Source: Verrucomicrobiota bacterium (GTDB lineage Bacteria > Verrucomicrobiota > Kiritimatiellia > CAIVKH01). From it: a DNA stretch of 64,000 bases. Within the stretch, counting starts at the first letter, position 1, and each line of letters starts with the position of its first letter. The stretch covers positions 167,722-231,721 of the forward strand of contig JACKPT010000004.1 in the NCBI GenBank assembly GCA_024233345.1. The letters run 5' to 3'. Shown piece by piece: positions 16,199 through 24,997 of the stretch. The position numbers and the translations under genes were made by a program. Below the pieces are notes generated by a model, which worked only from the letters and a program-made list of their open reading frames with translations, made no database searches and was not told the origin of the DNA.

Positions 16199-17635
16199 TC
16201 AGCTTCTTGCGATATGCAGCTTTTCCGGGGCGAGGAAACAGTCGAGCAGCGTGCGGTCTCCGGCCGGGGCTTCCACGGTGGAGATGGGTGCGGCGAGGAC
16301 GGACTGGTAGAGGGTGAGCAGGCGTTCCCGGTAAGCCGACAGACCATACTGTGATACAAGAAGATCTCGATTCTGGAGAATCCGAGGGTCATCGGGGTCC
16401 CACGGGGCAAGCGTTCGCGGCTTCATCCCGGCGGCCCGGCCGGGATCCTCGGCGAGGCGTTGGAGGATCATGGATTGAAGGTTTTCCCCGATGCGTCCGA
16501 ATTCAATCCCCTGGTCGGACCGGATCATGGTGAGGGCCTGGTCCATGGCGTGGTCGGGGAGGGGGAGCCCGAAGGCTTTGTGGATTCGGACCAGAGCGTC
16601 CTGGACAGCCTGCCGGAGGGCAGCCTCCGGTAGCAGATCCGCAGGTACCCGGACCTCATCATACAGGCAGGACAGATCGAGTCCATCGGTTTCCAGATCT
16701 TTGGTGATGTCCCGAAGCGCACGTCCGCAGAGGGGTTTGCCAGCCAGCCAGGGTTCCGCGAATGCGAGCCCGAAGCCTTCGGTGATACTGGTGGAAATCA
16801 CCGCCCCGGCCTCGGCCAGCACCTCCGAGAGGGGGCGGTTCACGCCAGCCTCAAACCGCACCGGGAGTTTGTGTTGGGCTGTCCACGCCTTCCACCGGTC
16901 ATAATACAAGCGATCTTCCGTACTGGTGGGCGCAAGGGTGATCCACCACTCATCGCTTGGCTCGAGCAGAGCCCACAGCAGAAATTCGCCGAGATTCTTG
17001 CGACGGATTGCCCGGGTAGGGTAGACCCTCACCCCGGACCGGGTGGTTGTCTGTTTCAGATCCCCGGCCCCGGCGAGCGCAATGGCATTGGGTAGGAGGT
17101 GAAGCCGGTCGGCGGGCAGGCCGCAAGAGGCGAGGGCATCCCGGTCTCGGGAGGTGAGCAGGGCATAGTGGACATGGTCGGCCACGGGATAGAGCCAGCG
17201 ATGAAGCGCGGGCGCATGATCAAGGCCGGTTCCATCAAGCAGGGCCCGGTAATTGGATCCGCGAAAATCTTCGGCGAAATCGTGGGGCTGTAAAACGACC
17301 GGATCGCCCCGGAGAGCAAGGGCCCGGGCCGCTTTCGGCAAGGCCAGATTTTTCCCCAGGCTGTGATTGTGGATGTGCCAAAGATCGGGCGCTCCCCCCA
17401 GCATCTGGCTGGCCGCCAGGTCGAGCTCGGACAATAGCGCACGCGGGTCACCATCCTGTTGATATCCGATGGCGGGAACGGTTCGAACCAACCCATCATG
17501 AAAGTCGCCGGAGGGCTCTTCACCGGTGAGCAGGGCCAGTTGGACCTGGGTTCCGGCAAGGGACTGCACCGTGTTGTCGATCACCCGGGTCACGCCGCCC
17601 GGTCGCAGATGATAGTGAAGAATCGCGACGCGCAT
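16199..17635 (-). CDS. GT4-type glycosyltransferase
   Basis: Protein of 478 residues with a GT-B fold. The N-terminus is typical of group 1 transferases (ILHYHLRPGGVTRVI), with DLWHIHNHSLGKN and VLQPHDFAEDF in the acceptor domain. The donor domain has TRAIRRKNLGEFL and a late EGFGLAFAEPWLAGKPL, the usual E-x7-E nucleotide-sugar motif. It sits 4 bases downstream of gpgS, so it probably adds a further sugar to glucosylglycerate or works on a related solute. Donor and acceptor cannot be told from sequence alone. Confidence 0.85.
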   Translation of the reverse strand: MRVAILHYHLRPGGVTRVIDNTVQSLAGTQVQLALLTGEEPSGDFHDGLVRTVPAIGYQQDGDPRALLSELDLAASQMLGGAPDLWHIHNHSLGKNLALPKAARALALRGDPVVLQPHDFAEDFRGSNYRALLDGTGLDHAPALHRWLYPVADHVHYALLTSRDRDALASCGLPADRLHLLPNAIALAGAGDLKQTTTRSGVRVYPTRAIRRKNLGEFLLWALLEPSDEWWITLAPTSTEDRLYYDRWKAWTAQHKLPVRFEAGVNRPLSEVLAEAGAVISTSITEGFGLAFAEPWLAGKPLCGRALRDITKDLETDGLDLSCLYDEVRVPADLLPEAALRQAVQDALVRIHKAFGLPLPDHAMDQALTMIRSDQGIEFGRIGENLQSMILQRLAEDPGRAAGMKPRTLAPWDPDDPRILQNRDLLVSQYGLSAYRERLLTLYQSVLAAPISTVEAPAGDRTLLDCFLAPEKLHIARS

Positions 17636-17639
17636 GCCG

Positions 17640-18671
17640 TCAGTCGAGGCCCATCTTTTTCCGGTAAGCGGGAATGGTATTCATCGGGGGGCGCTCTTCT
17701 TCGCGGATTTCAAACTCGATTTCCTCGTAAGCGGTGTCCCGCGCCTGGAATTGACGGAGCATCACACTGAGATCCGGAAGGTCTTTGACCATGCCGAGTG
17801 ATTTCAGCCGGGAAAGAAACGCCCGTAAGATGCCGAAGGCCATCTTGCCGAGATCGGCGGTGGGCTGGTTTCGATGAATGCGCTGGTTCAGGTCGGTCTG
17901 GCCAAATGCACTCAGCCCGTATTTGTCATACACATCGATCAGATGGGAGGTCTCCACGCCGTAGCCGATGGGAAAGGGAATCTTCTCCAGCACTTCCCGC
18001 CGCACCGCATACTCGCCGGAGAGGGGTTGGATGACCGCCGTCAGCTCGGGAAAGAACAACGAGAACAGCGGGCGTACGAGGATCTCGGTGACCCGTCCTC
18101 CCCCGGAGGGCCGCACCCCTTCGGAAAACACCAATGGTCGATCGTAGAAGGCCTTGACGTACTTGATTTCAGGCCGGTGAATCAGGGGGGCAACCAGACC
18201 ATAGACAAACCGGTGGTGGATGTTTTTGATGTCGGCATCAAGGTAACAGATGATGTCGCCCTTGAGCTGGTGAATTGCCTTCCAGAGATTCTCACCCTTG
18301 CCCCGTTTGGGCTCCATCTCGGGAAGAATCTCCGAGGCGAGGTACACATCGGCCCCGAACTCCCTGGCGACCTCAAGCGTCTTGTCGGTAGACCCGGAAT
18401 CGATCACCGCCAATTCATCGATCAGCCGGTGCCGGTCCATTAACTCCGATTTCATGATGACCACGGTTTTTCCGATGGTGGCCTCTTCGTTCAAGGTGGG
18501 GATGCAGACCGAGATGGTCAGGCCGAGCTTTTCCTTGGCTTCAACCAGCGCCCGCAAATCTCCGAATTGGGAGAAGTGAAAGGTGTTGGTGGACAGCCAT
18601 TCCTGGATACGGCTGCCAATCAGCTTGGCTTCCTTGGGGTTGCTGGATGGTGGATGGCGCAGGCTTTTCAT
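17640..18671 (-). CDS. gpgS: glucosyl-3-phosphoglycerate synthase-like glycosyltransferase (GT81)
   Basis: GT-A fold enzyme of 343 residues. GpgS transfers glucose from an NDP-glucose to 3-phosphoglycerate, the first step to the compatible solute glucosylglycerate. Visible are VCIPTLNEEATIGKTV, VIDSGSTDKT, the loop PKRGKGENLWKAI, and the metal-binding Asp145-Ala-Asp147 in CYLDADIKN, as in the GpgS family. RPSGGGRVTEILVRP and PLSGEYAVRRE are also family-like. It overlaps the M20-like gene by ATGA, and a glucosylglycerate phosphorylase-like gene lies 2.7 kb away, supporting the assignment. No GpgP phosphatase gene is seen. Confidence 0.88.
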   Translation of the reverse strand: MKSLRHPPSSNPKEAKLIGSRIQEWLSTNTFHFSQFGDLRALVEAKEKLGLTISVCIPTLNEEATIGKTVVIMKSELMDRHRLIDELAVIDSGSTDKTLEVAREFGADVYLASEILPEMEPKRGKGENLWKAIHQLKGDIICYLDADIKNIHHRFVYGLVAPLIHRPEIKYVKAFYDRPLVFSEGVRPSGGGRVTEILVRPLFSLFFPELTAVIQPLSGEYAVRREVLEKIPFPIGYGVETSHLIDVYDKYGLSAFGQTDLNQRIHRNQPTADLGKMAFGILRAFLSRLKSLGMVKDLPDLSVMLRQFQARDTAYEEIEFEIREEERPPMNTIPAYRKKMGLD

Positions 18672-19852
18672 GATGCAGCGCCTCCATCCAGGGCGACCAA
18701 TACACCGATGAGCTGGGCCAGACCCCGGTGCAAAGATGAAATGTCGATGGTATCCTGTTCCTCGGAAATGCCCCGGCTTTCTGCGAGTCCGAGCGTGATC
18801 GCGGGAATCTTCTGGTCGATCAGGGCTGATGTTTCGGATGTGCTTGGCATGATCAGGGGTTTGATGTCGAGTCCCTCCATCACCTGGCGGGCACTCCGGA
18901 CCACTGGGTGACTGATGCGTATTCCCCCCGGCTCGCGTTGGGCGAAAATGTCCAGAGACACCTCCGCGCCCGACTCCGATTCGGTTTCGGCAACAATGTC
19001 GGAAATCTCGTCTCCGACCTGCTTGACCAGCGCGGCGTCCTCCCCGCGGATCTCCAGTTTCAGCACCGTCTTGCGGGCAATGCGATCGTAGGCGGATCCC
19101 CCTTCGATGGATCCGAGAATGATGCTTGTCTGGGGCTTGCGGGGCAGGGGGATGGCGACAATCTTCGAGATGATCTGATTCATAATCATGACCGCACTGG
19201 CGGCCCCGAACCGGGTCCAGTCATATTCCGGGGGCACCGTGCAAACAATGTCCCCCCGCAACATTCCGATGGAGGTATAGCTGAGGCGTCCGAGGGGGGA
19301 CCCCTTCAGGCAAATCCCGTAGGGGAGCGGTTGTTTGAAGTTGCGTAGAAAATACCGGATGCCCTCGAGATTGCCGCGTCCGGAGCTGCGAGCCGTGGCC
19401 AACAGGACCAGGTTTGACTTCAGTTGGATGCCGAGATGATCGAGCATCGATGGCAGGGTTGCCAGGGCGCTGATACCGAGGCTGTCGGACACCCCGTAGC
19501 CGGTGAGTTCTCCGGGCTGGACCGCGATGTTATAGTCCTTGTCCGGATCGTGCACACAATCCGCACTCGCCGCGACGAGAATGCTCTGATCGCCAAGGGT
19601 TCCGGGAAGAATGCCGATGCCATTTCCGCGGTCATCGACGGAGCAGTTCTGGATACCGCACTCGATCAGCCGGTGCATAAATTCCTGAATCCGCCGCTGC
19701 TCATGGAATGGCGGGGCGGGAATTTCGCTGAGGAGGAGAATGTTGCCGAGGGCAAGCTCGCGGTGTTCGCGAATGACCTCGGCCATGGCCGCCAGCGAGG
19801 CTCGGTCCGGGATTGTGAATCCCGTATTGGGTTTGGTCGACTGTTTATTCAT
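18668..19852 (-). CDS. M20/M42-like protein with degenerate metal site
   Basis: Protein of 394 residues with the fold features of PepT-like M20 peptidases: DDRGNGIGILPG, ILVAASADCV, GYGVSDSLGISALATL, a dimerisation-domain segment (SIEGGSAYDRIARKTVLKLEIRGED), and a C-terminal STSETSALIDQKIPAITLG. The metal ligands are largely missing: the usual His-x-Asp is Ser96-Ala-Asp98 and the usual Glu-Glu is Arg155-Ser156, while Asp123 is kept. It is therefore probably not a peptidase and may be a binding or regulatory pseudoenzyme. It is the first gene of a run with gpgS and a GT4 enzyme, so a role in solute metabolism is likely but unproven. Confidence 0.75.
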   Translation of the reverse strand: MNKQSTKPNTGFTIPDRASLAAMAEVIREHRELALGNILLLSEIPAPPFHEQRRIQEFMHRLIECGIQNCSVDDRGNGIGILPGTLGDQSILVAASADCVHDPDKDYNIAVQPGELTGYGVSDSLGISALATLPSMLDHLGIQLKSNLVLLATARSSGRGNLEGIRYFLRNFKQPLPYGICLKGSPLGRLSYTSIGMLRGDIVCTVPPEYDWTRFGAASAVMIMNQIISKIVAIPLPRKPQTSIILGSIEGGSAYDRIARKTVLKLEIRGEDAALVKQVGDEISDIVAETESESGAEVSLDIFAQREPGGIRISHPVVRSARQVMEGLDIKPLIMPSTSETSALIDQKIPAITLGLAESRGISEEQDTIDISSLHRGLAQLIGVLVALDGGAAS

Positions 19853-19908
19853 GACACTATCGGTTTCTGTGGTACGGCGGTTTCCAGGCCAACGGCGGAC
19901 GCATCGGT

Positions 19909-19942
19909 CCAGGTAATCAGAGGCTCACTCGCCTTTACCTGG
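19909..19942. promoter_or_regulatory. inverted repeat in the divergent control region of the solute genes
   Basis: CCAGGTAA (19909-19916) and TTACCTGG (19935-19942) form a perfect 8-bp inverted repeat. It lies in the 243-base region between the M20-like/gpgS operon (left) and the GT4/phosphorylase operon (right). It could be an operator shared by both or a transcript hairpin. A weak plus-strand promoter candidate starting TTGATT lies further right, near 20041; nothing else was recognised. Confidence 0.35.
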
Positions 19943-20095
19943 ATCATGCATAGCAAAAAAAACGCCGGGAGGAAATGCCTGAACCGAAAAATAATCCTGC
20001 CAGCCAAGACGAGGGTATGGCGGAGGCGTGAGTGAATCTTTGATTTTTCAGGGTTTCTGTGTAAAACTGCTCCGAGTCATGAGGATCGCTCCACA

Positions 20096-21364
20096 ATGAA
20101 CCATGGACGGATTGGTTTTGTCTCCACCCGGTTCGCGGGTACGGATGGGGTTTCGCTCGAGAGCCTGAAGTGGGCGCGGGTGCTGGAAACCCTCAACTAT
20201 CGATCGTATTGGTACGCGGGCCTTCTGGATCAGGATCCGGAAGTCAGTTTCTGTGTGCCGGAGGCCTTTTTTGGTTTTCCGGAAAACCAGTGGATCAACG
20301 AGCGGATCTGGGGCCGGGGGCACCGGGATCCGATTGTCACGGAGCGCATTCTTGCCCTCGCCGACTACCTGAAGCACACGATCTATCGGTTTGTCGATCA
20401 TTTCGGCATTGAAATGCTGGTGCTCCAGAACTCGGTCACGATCCCGATGCATGTGCCGTTGGGGTTGGCGATTACGTTATACCTGGCCGAGACCAATATG
20501 CCGGCGATTGCCCACCACCACGATTTTTACTGGGAGCGTACGCGTTTTTCCGTGAACGCGATCCCCGACTTGCTCGACATGGCGTTCCCGCCCCGGGATG
20601 TGCGGTTGCAGCATGTGGTGATCAATGAGGCGGCTCAGGAGAGTCTTGCCTTGCGCAAGGGGGTCACCTCGCTGCTGATCCCGAATGTGCTGGATTTTGA
20701 AACCCCGCCCCCCCCGGTGGATGACTACGCTTCGGATGTGCGGTCACAGATCGGACTGGAGCCCGGCGATGTGTTTATTCTTCAACCGACACGGGTGGTT
20801 CCACGCAAGGGTATTGAACACGCGATCAAGCTGGTGCAGATGCTCGGGGATCCGAAGTACAAATTGGTGATTTCCCACGAGGCGGGCGATGAGGGTTTTG
20901 AATACCGGAATATGCTGTGTGAACTTGCCCGTGAAGCGAGGGTTGACCTTCGGTTTATTGCCACCCGGGTGGGGGAAACCCGGCAGCTCGATGACGAGGG
21001 GCGAAAAATCTATACCTTGAACGATGTCTATCCCCACGCGGATTTGGTGACCTATCCCAGTCTGTATGAGGGATTCGGGAACGCCTTTCTGGAGGCGATG
21101 TATTTCCGGGTTCCGGTACTGATCAATCGCTATAGTGTATTCGGGCGGGATATCGAGCCCAAAGGATTTCATGTGCCGCTGATGGATGGTTTTGTGACCC
21201 GCAAGGTGGTGGAGGATGTGCGACGGTTGATTGAAGACCAGAAGTACCGCCAGGCGATGACCGAGCATAACTTCCGGGTTGCGATCCGCTATTACAGTTA
21301 CAGTGTGCTGCGGCGCAGCCTGCGAACCCTGATTACCAATGTCACCGGCCTGACGGAGATGTGA
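20096..21364 (+). CDS. GT4-type glycosyltransferase (possible mannosylglucosylglycerate-type synthase)
   Basis: GT-B glycosyltransferase of 422 residues. The N-terminus (GRIGFVSTRFAGTDGVSLESLKWARVL) shows the glycine loop of GT4 enzymes; IAHHHDFYWERTRF is in the acceptor domain. The donor site has LQPTRVVPRKGIEHAI and YPSLYEGFGNAFLEAMYF with the E-x7-E motif. It is followed directly by the GH13_18 phosphorylase, and gpgS is divergent. In Petrotoga and Rhodopirellula such loci make mannosylglucosylglycerate, so this could be the enzyme that extends glucosyl(phospho)glycerate; that is inference from context. Confidence 0.85.
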   Translation: MNHGRIGFVSTRFAGTDGVSLESLKWARVLETLNYRSYWYAGLLDQDPEVSFCVPEAFFGFPENQWINERIWGRGHRDPIVTERILALADYLKHTIYRFVDHFGIEMLVLQNSVTIPMHVPLGLAITLYLAETNMPAIAHHHDFYWERTRFSVNAIPDLLDMAFPPRDVRLQHVVINEAAQESLALRKGVTSLLIPNVLDFETPPPPVDDYASDVRSQIGLEPGDVFILQPTRVVPRKGIEHAIKLVQMLGDPKYKLVISHEAGDEGFEYRNMLCELAREARVDLRFIATRVGETRQLDDEGRKIYTLNDVYPHADLVTYPSLYEGFGNAFLEAMYFRVPVLINRYSVFGRDIEPKGFHVPLMDGFVTRKVVEDVRRLIEDQKYRQAMTEHNFRVAIRYYSYSVLRRSLRTLITNVTGLTEM

Positions 21365-21366
21365 CC

Positions 21367-23109
21367 ATGATTCGGTGCTATGCCAGCGATACCATCCAGC
21401 GACTCGGCGAACGACTGGTGCGCCTGTACCCCAACCACGACCGGGATGACCTGTTGCGCCGGTTACTCCTGCTCGATGGGCGCTACGGGGTGGGCTCCAA
21501 TCCCGGCGTGGCCAATGAACTGTGGGACGAAACCGATTCGGTATTGATCACCTATGGCGACTCCATCCGAAAGACCGGGGAAATGCCGCTGGAAACCCTG
21601 AAGCGGTTTGCCGATGACTTTCTCCACGATGCGTTTTCCACCATTCATGTCCTGCCCTTTTTCCCGTTCAGTTCCGACGACGGCTTTTCCGTCATGGATT
21701 ACCGGATGGTCCGCCCGGACCTTGGCGATTGGCGTCACCTGCAGTCGCTGGGTGAAAATTTTCATTTGATGTATGATCTGGTTCTGAATCATGCATCCCG
21801 GCAGGGGGACTGGTTCAAGCAATACACCCTCGATGTTGCCCCGTTCCGGGACTATTTTGTCGAAGCGGATCCGGACAAGGATTATTCCATGGTGGTGCGT
21901 CCGAGGAATCTGCCCCTCCTATCCGCGGTCAACAAGCAGGGGGAGCGAAAGCATGTCTGGACCACCTTCAGTCGCGATCAGGTGGACCTCGACTTTCGCA
22001 ACCCGGATGTGTTGTTTGAATTTCTCGATGTCCTGTCTTTTTATCTGTCCCGGGGGGCCCGTATCCTGCGTCTCGATGCGATTGCCTATCTTTGGAAAGA
22101 AGTAGGAACCTCCTGCATCCATTTGCCCCAGACCCATGAACTGGTGAAGCTGCTGCGCGATTTTGTCACGATGATCGAACCGCGTACCATTATCCTCACC
22201 GAGACCAATGTCCCCCATGAGGAAAACATTGCCTACTTTGGCCATGGGGATGAAGCCCACATGATTTACCAGTTCAGCCTGCCGCCCCTGATCCTGCATG
22301 CTCTGCAGACCGGGAACGGGCGGTATCTGACCGCGTGGGCGCGTGGCTTGCCGGAGCCTCCGCCGGGATGCACGTTCTTGAACTTTACCGCTTCCCATGA
22401 CGGGATTGGGGTGCGCCCGCTGAAGGGGTTGATTCCGGATGACGAGTTGGATGCGGTGGTCCATGGCGTCACGGAGCGGGGCGGGCTGGTCTCGATGAAG
22501 GCCAATACCGACGGTTCGGAAAGTCCCTATGAACTGAATATCACCTGGTTCGATGCGCTTTCCGATCCCCAGAACCCCGATCGTGATCTGCAGATCCGGC
22601 GTGTCCTATGCTCTCAGGCGATTATGATGGCCATGAAGGGAATTCCCGCAGTGTACATCCACAGCCTCACCGCCACGCCGAATGATTTGAAAGGGGTCAA
22701 AGAGTCGGGGCGTGCCCGATCCATCAATCGCCGCATGTGGGCGGATACGGAACTACGGCATCTGCTTGGCGATGAAACCTCGGTCCAGGCTGCAGTCTTT
22801 CCGGAAATGGTGCGGATGCTGACCCTGCGCTCCCGGGAGACGGCCTTTCACCCCGATAGTGCCCAGAAAATTCAGGAGACTGTACCTGGATGCTTTGCCG
22901 TGCGGCGTACCTCCCGTGATGGTATGTGTAACATTCTCTCGCTACATAACCTGACCGCGCGCGTTCTCACCATACCGCTGGCTCATCAGGACTTGTTCGA
23001 GTCGATCGGGGGCACCGACCTGATCTCGGGTGAGGCGGTTTCCTCCGAGGCCACCGAGGTGAAACTGGCGCCCTACCAGGTCCGTTGGATGCGTATGAAC
23101 TATGCCTGA
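21367..23109 (+). CDS. GH13_18 phosphorylase, probably glucosylglycerate phosphorylase
   Basis: Protein of 580 residues from the ATG at 21367, which has a GGAG 9 bases ahead; a GTG at 21361 that overlaps the previous stop is the alternative. It belongs to the sucrose-phosphorylase subfamily: HVLPFFPFSSDDGFSVMDYR, DLVLNHASRQGDWF, nucleophile Asp237 (ILRLDAIAYLWK), acid/base Glu279 (ILTETNVPH) and Asp345 (TASHDGIGVRPL). Those segments and the extended N-terminus fit glucosylglycerate phosphorylases such as YcjM relatives better than bifidobacterial sucrose phosphorylase. With gpgS next door it would recycle glucosylglycerate to glucose-1-phosphate and glycerate. Confidence 0.88.
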   Translation: MIRCYASDTIQRLGERLVRLYPNHDRDDLLRRLLLLDGRYGVGSNPGVANELWDETDSVLITYGDSIRKTGEMPLETLKRFADDFLHDAFSTIHVLPFFPFSSDDGFSVMDYRMVRPDLGDWRHLQSLGENFHLMYDLVLNHASRQGDWFKQYTLDVAPFRDYFVEADPDKDYSMVVRPRNLPLLSAVNKQGERKHVWTTFSRDQVDLDFRNPDVLFEFLDVLSFYLSRGARILRLDAIAYLWKEVGTSCIHLPQTHELVKLLRDFVTMIEPRTIILTETNVPHEENIAYFGHGDEAHMIYQFSLPPLILHALQTGNGRYLTAWARGLPEPPPGCTFLNFTASHDGIGVRPLKGLIPDDELDAVVHGVTERGGLVSMKANTDGSESPYELNITWFDALSDPQNPDRDLQIRRVLCSQAIMMAMKGIPAVYIHSLTATPNDLKGVKESGRARSINRRMWADTELRHLLGDETSVQAAVFPEMVRMLTLRSRETAFHPDSAQKIQETVPGCFAVRRTSRDGMCNILSLHNLTARVLTIPLAHQDLFESIGGTDLISGEAVSSEATEVKLAPYQVRWMRMNYA

Positions 23110-23148
23110 CTCAGCCCGTGTGCACTATGATTGGAAACGGTTCAGATC

Positions 23149-23514
23149 ATGAGCCGTGCCTTTACCTTTACCGGGCGCCTCCGTAGTTTCCGCCATGCCT
23201 TTGCCGGGCTGTGGACAATGCTGAGATCCCAGCACAATGCCTGGATCCATGCCTGTGCGACGGTGGCCGTGGTGGCGGGGGGATGGTTTTGGAACCTGTC
23301 CAACCCGGAGTGGTGCTGGCTGGTGCTGGCCATCCTGTCGGTCTGGACAGCGGAGGCGTTAAACACCGCATTTGAATTTCTGGCGGATGTCGCGTCGCCG
23401 ACGTTTCATCCTCTCGTCAAGCAGGCCAAGGATGTTGCCGCCGGAGCAGTCCTGATTGCCGTGCTCGGAGCCGTGGTGATCGGACTGCTTGTCTTTGGGC
23501 CCCACGTATTTTAG
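23149..23514 (+). CDS. dgkA: diacylglycerol/undecaprenol kinase family protein
   Basis: Small integral membrane kinase of 121 residues from the ATG at 23149 (a TTG at 23131 is possible). Three membrane segments are visible (ATVAVVAGGWFWNL, WCWLVLAILSVWTAEAL, AVLIAVLGAVVIGLLVF). The family signature is well kept: the Glu-Asn pair in TAEALNTAFEFLADV, then HPLVKQAKDVAAGAVL. Gram-positive-type members phosphorylate undecaprenol; proteobacterial ones diacylglycerol. The substrate here is undecided. It follows the phosphorylase by 39 bases and converges with gltD. Confidence 0.9.
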   Translation: MSRAFTFTGRLRSFRHAFAGLWTMLRSQHNAWIHACATVAVVAGGWFWNLSNPEWCWLVLAILSVWTAEALNTAFEFLADVASPTFHPLVKQAKDVAAGAVLIAVLGAVVIGLLVFGPHVF

Positions 23515-23537
23515 CGGCCCGGTTTGCTGGTTGAGGG

Positions 23538-24995
23538 TCAGGCCCGGGGCAGGTCGTAGTCTACCTTGGTGGGGAGCTGGGATGCTCCCATTAGGTCAAG
23601 ATCGATGACCCGGGCGGCCTCCCGGCCTTCGGAAATGGCCCATACGATCAGCGATTGTCCGCGGCGGGCATCCCCGGCGGTATAGACCTTGGGAACACTT
23701 GTCCGGTAGGAGCCATCACACTTCACATTTCCCTGCGGAGTTAGTTCGCATCCAAGTTGGCTGATGATCGAGTCGGTTTCCGGTCCGATAAATCCCATGG
23801 CGAGGAGAACGAGATCCGCCGGGAACTCTTTTTCCGACCCCGGGATTTCTTCGAGCTTGGGCCGCCCGTCAGGACCGGGGGCGAACTGGACATTCACCGT
23901 GCGGAGCTTTTCCACCTTGCCGTGGTTGCCGATAAATTCCTTGGTGAGAATACTGAATACCCGCTCGCAGCCTTCTTCATGGGAGGTGCTGGTGCGCAGC
24001 TTCATCGGCCAATAGGGCCAGGGTTGGTTGGCCGGCCGGGTCTCGCCGGGCATGGGCAGGAGCTCGAAATTGGTGACCGAGGCTGCGCCATGACGGTTCG
24101 AGGTGCCGATGCAGTCGCTGCCGGTATCGCCTCCGCCAATGACAATGACATGCTTGCCGGTGGCGGAAATCTGTCCGGGGACGGTATCCCCTGCAACGAC
24201 CCGGTTTTGCTGGGGGAGAAATTCCATGGCAAAGTGGATCCCGTCCAGATCCCGGCCGGGTACCGTCAGGTCGCGGGGACGGGTGGAGCCACAGCAGAGG
24301 ACGACCGCGTCATAGGCGGCCAGGTCATCGGCGGTCAGGTCGGTGCCGACCTGAATGCCGGTTTGAAATTCGATCCCCTCTTCGGTCATGATTTCCAGGC
24401 GCCGGTCAATGACCCATTTTTCCATCTTGAAATCGGGAATGCCATAGCGAAGCAGTCCGCCGACCCGGTCATCGCGCTCATAGACCACCACGGTATGGCC
24501 GGCGCGGTTGAGCTGCTGGGCGCAGGCCAGGCCGGCCGGGCCGGACCCGATCACCGCGACTCGCTTGCCAGTGCGAACGGAAGGCGCCTCTGCCTTGACC
24601 CACCCCTCGGAAAAGGCTTTCTCAATGATTTCCTTTTCCATCTGTTCGATGGTGACCGGCGGCTCATTGATCCCGAGAACGCAGGCTTCTTCGCAGGGCG
24701 CGGGGCAGAGGCGTCCGGTAAATTCCGGAAAATTATTGGTCGCGTGCAGCCGGGCAATTGCCTCCTGCCAACGACCCCGGTACACCAGGTCATTCCAGTC
24801 GGGAATGATGTTTCCGAGCGGGCATCCGGTGTGGCAGAAGGGTACGCCACAATCCATGCAACGGGAGGCCTGGTGTTTGACCTCGGCTTCGGGAAAGGGC
24901 AGAACAAACTCCCGGTAGTCCTTCAACCGGTCCTCGACCGGTTTTTTCTTCGGAAGCTGTCGTGTGTATTCTTTGAATCCAGTGATCTTACCCAT
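23538..24995 (-). CDS. gltD: glutamate synthase small subunit (NADPH-dependent)
   Basis: Flavoprotein of 485 residues that passes electrons from NAD(P)H to the large subunit. The start at 24995 gives the typical N-terminus (MGKITGFKEYTRQ); the longer frame runs into gltB and is not GltD-like. Two Cys-rich Fe-S segments are present (CMDCGVPFCHTGCP and CPAPCEEACVLG). An FAD motif VAVIGSGPAGLACAQQL and an NADPH motif VIVIGGGDTGSDCIG follow, and the C-terminus has YTAGDARRGQSLIVWAI. It lies 2 bases after the gltB stop. Confidence 0.97.
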   Translation of the reverse strand: MGKITGFKEYTRQLPKKKPVEDRLKDYREFVLPFPEAEVKHQASRCMDCGVPFCHTGCPLGNIIPDWNDLVYRGRWQEAIARLHATNNFPEFTGRLCPAPCEEACVLGINEPPVTIEQMEKEIIEKAFSEGWVKAEAPSVRTGKRVAVIGSGPAGLACAQQLNRAGHTVVVYERDDRVGGLLRYGIPDFKMEKWVIDRRLEIMTEEGIEFQTGIQVGTDLTADDLAAYDAVVLCCGSTRPRDLTVPGRDLDGIHFAMEFLPQQNRVVAGDTVPGQISATGKHVIVIGGGDTGSDCIGTSNRHGAASVTNFELLPMPGETRPANQPWPYWPMKLRTSTSHEEGCERVFSILTKEFIGNHGKVEKLRTVNVQFAPGPDGRPKLEEIPGSEKEFPADLVLLAMGFIGPETDSIISQLGCELTPQGNVKCDGSYRTSVPKVYTAGDARRGQSLIVWAISEGREAARVIDLDLMGASQLPTKVDYDLPRA

Positions 24996-24997
24996 GA

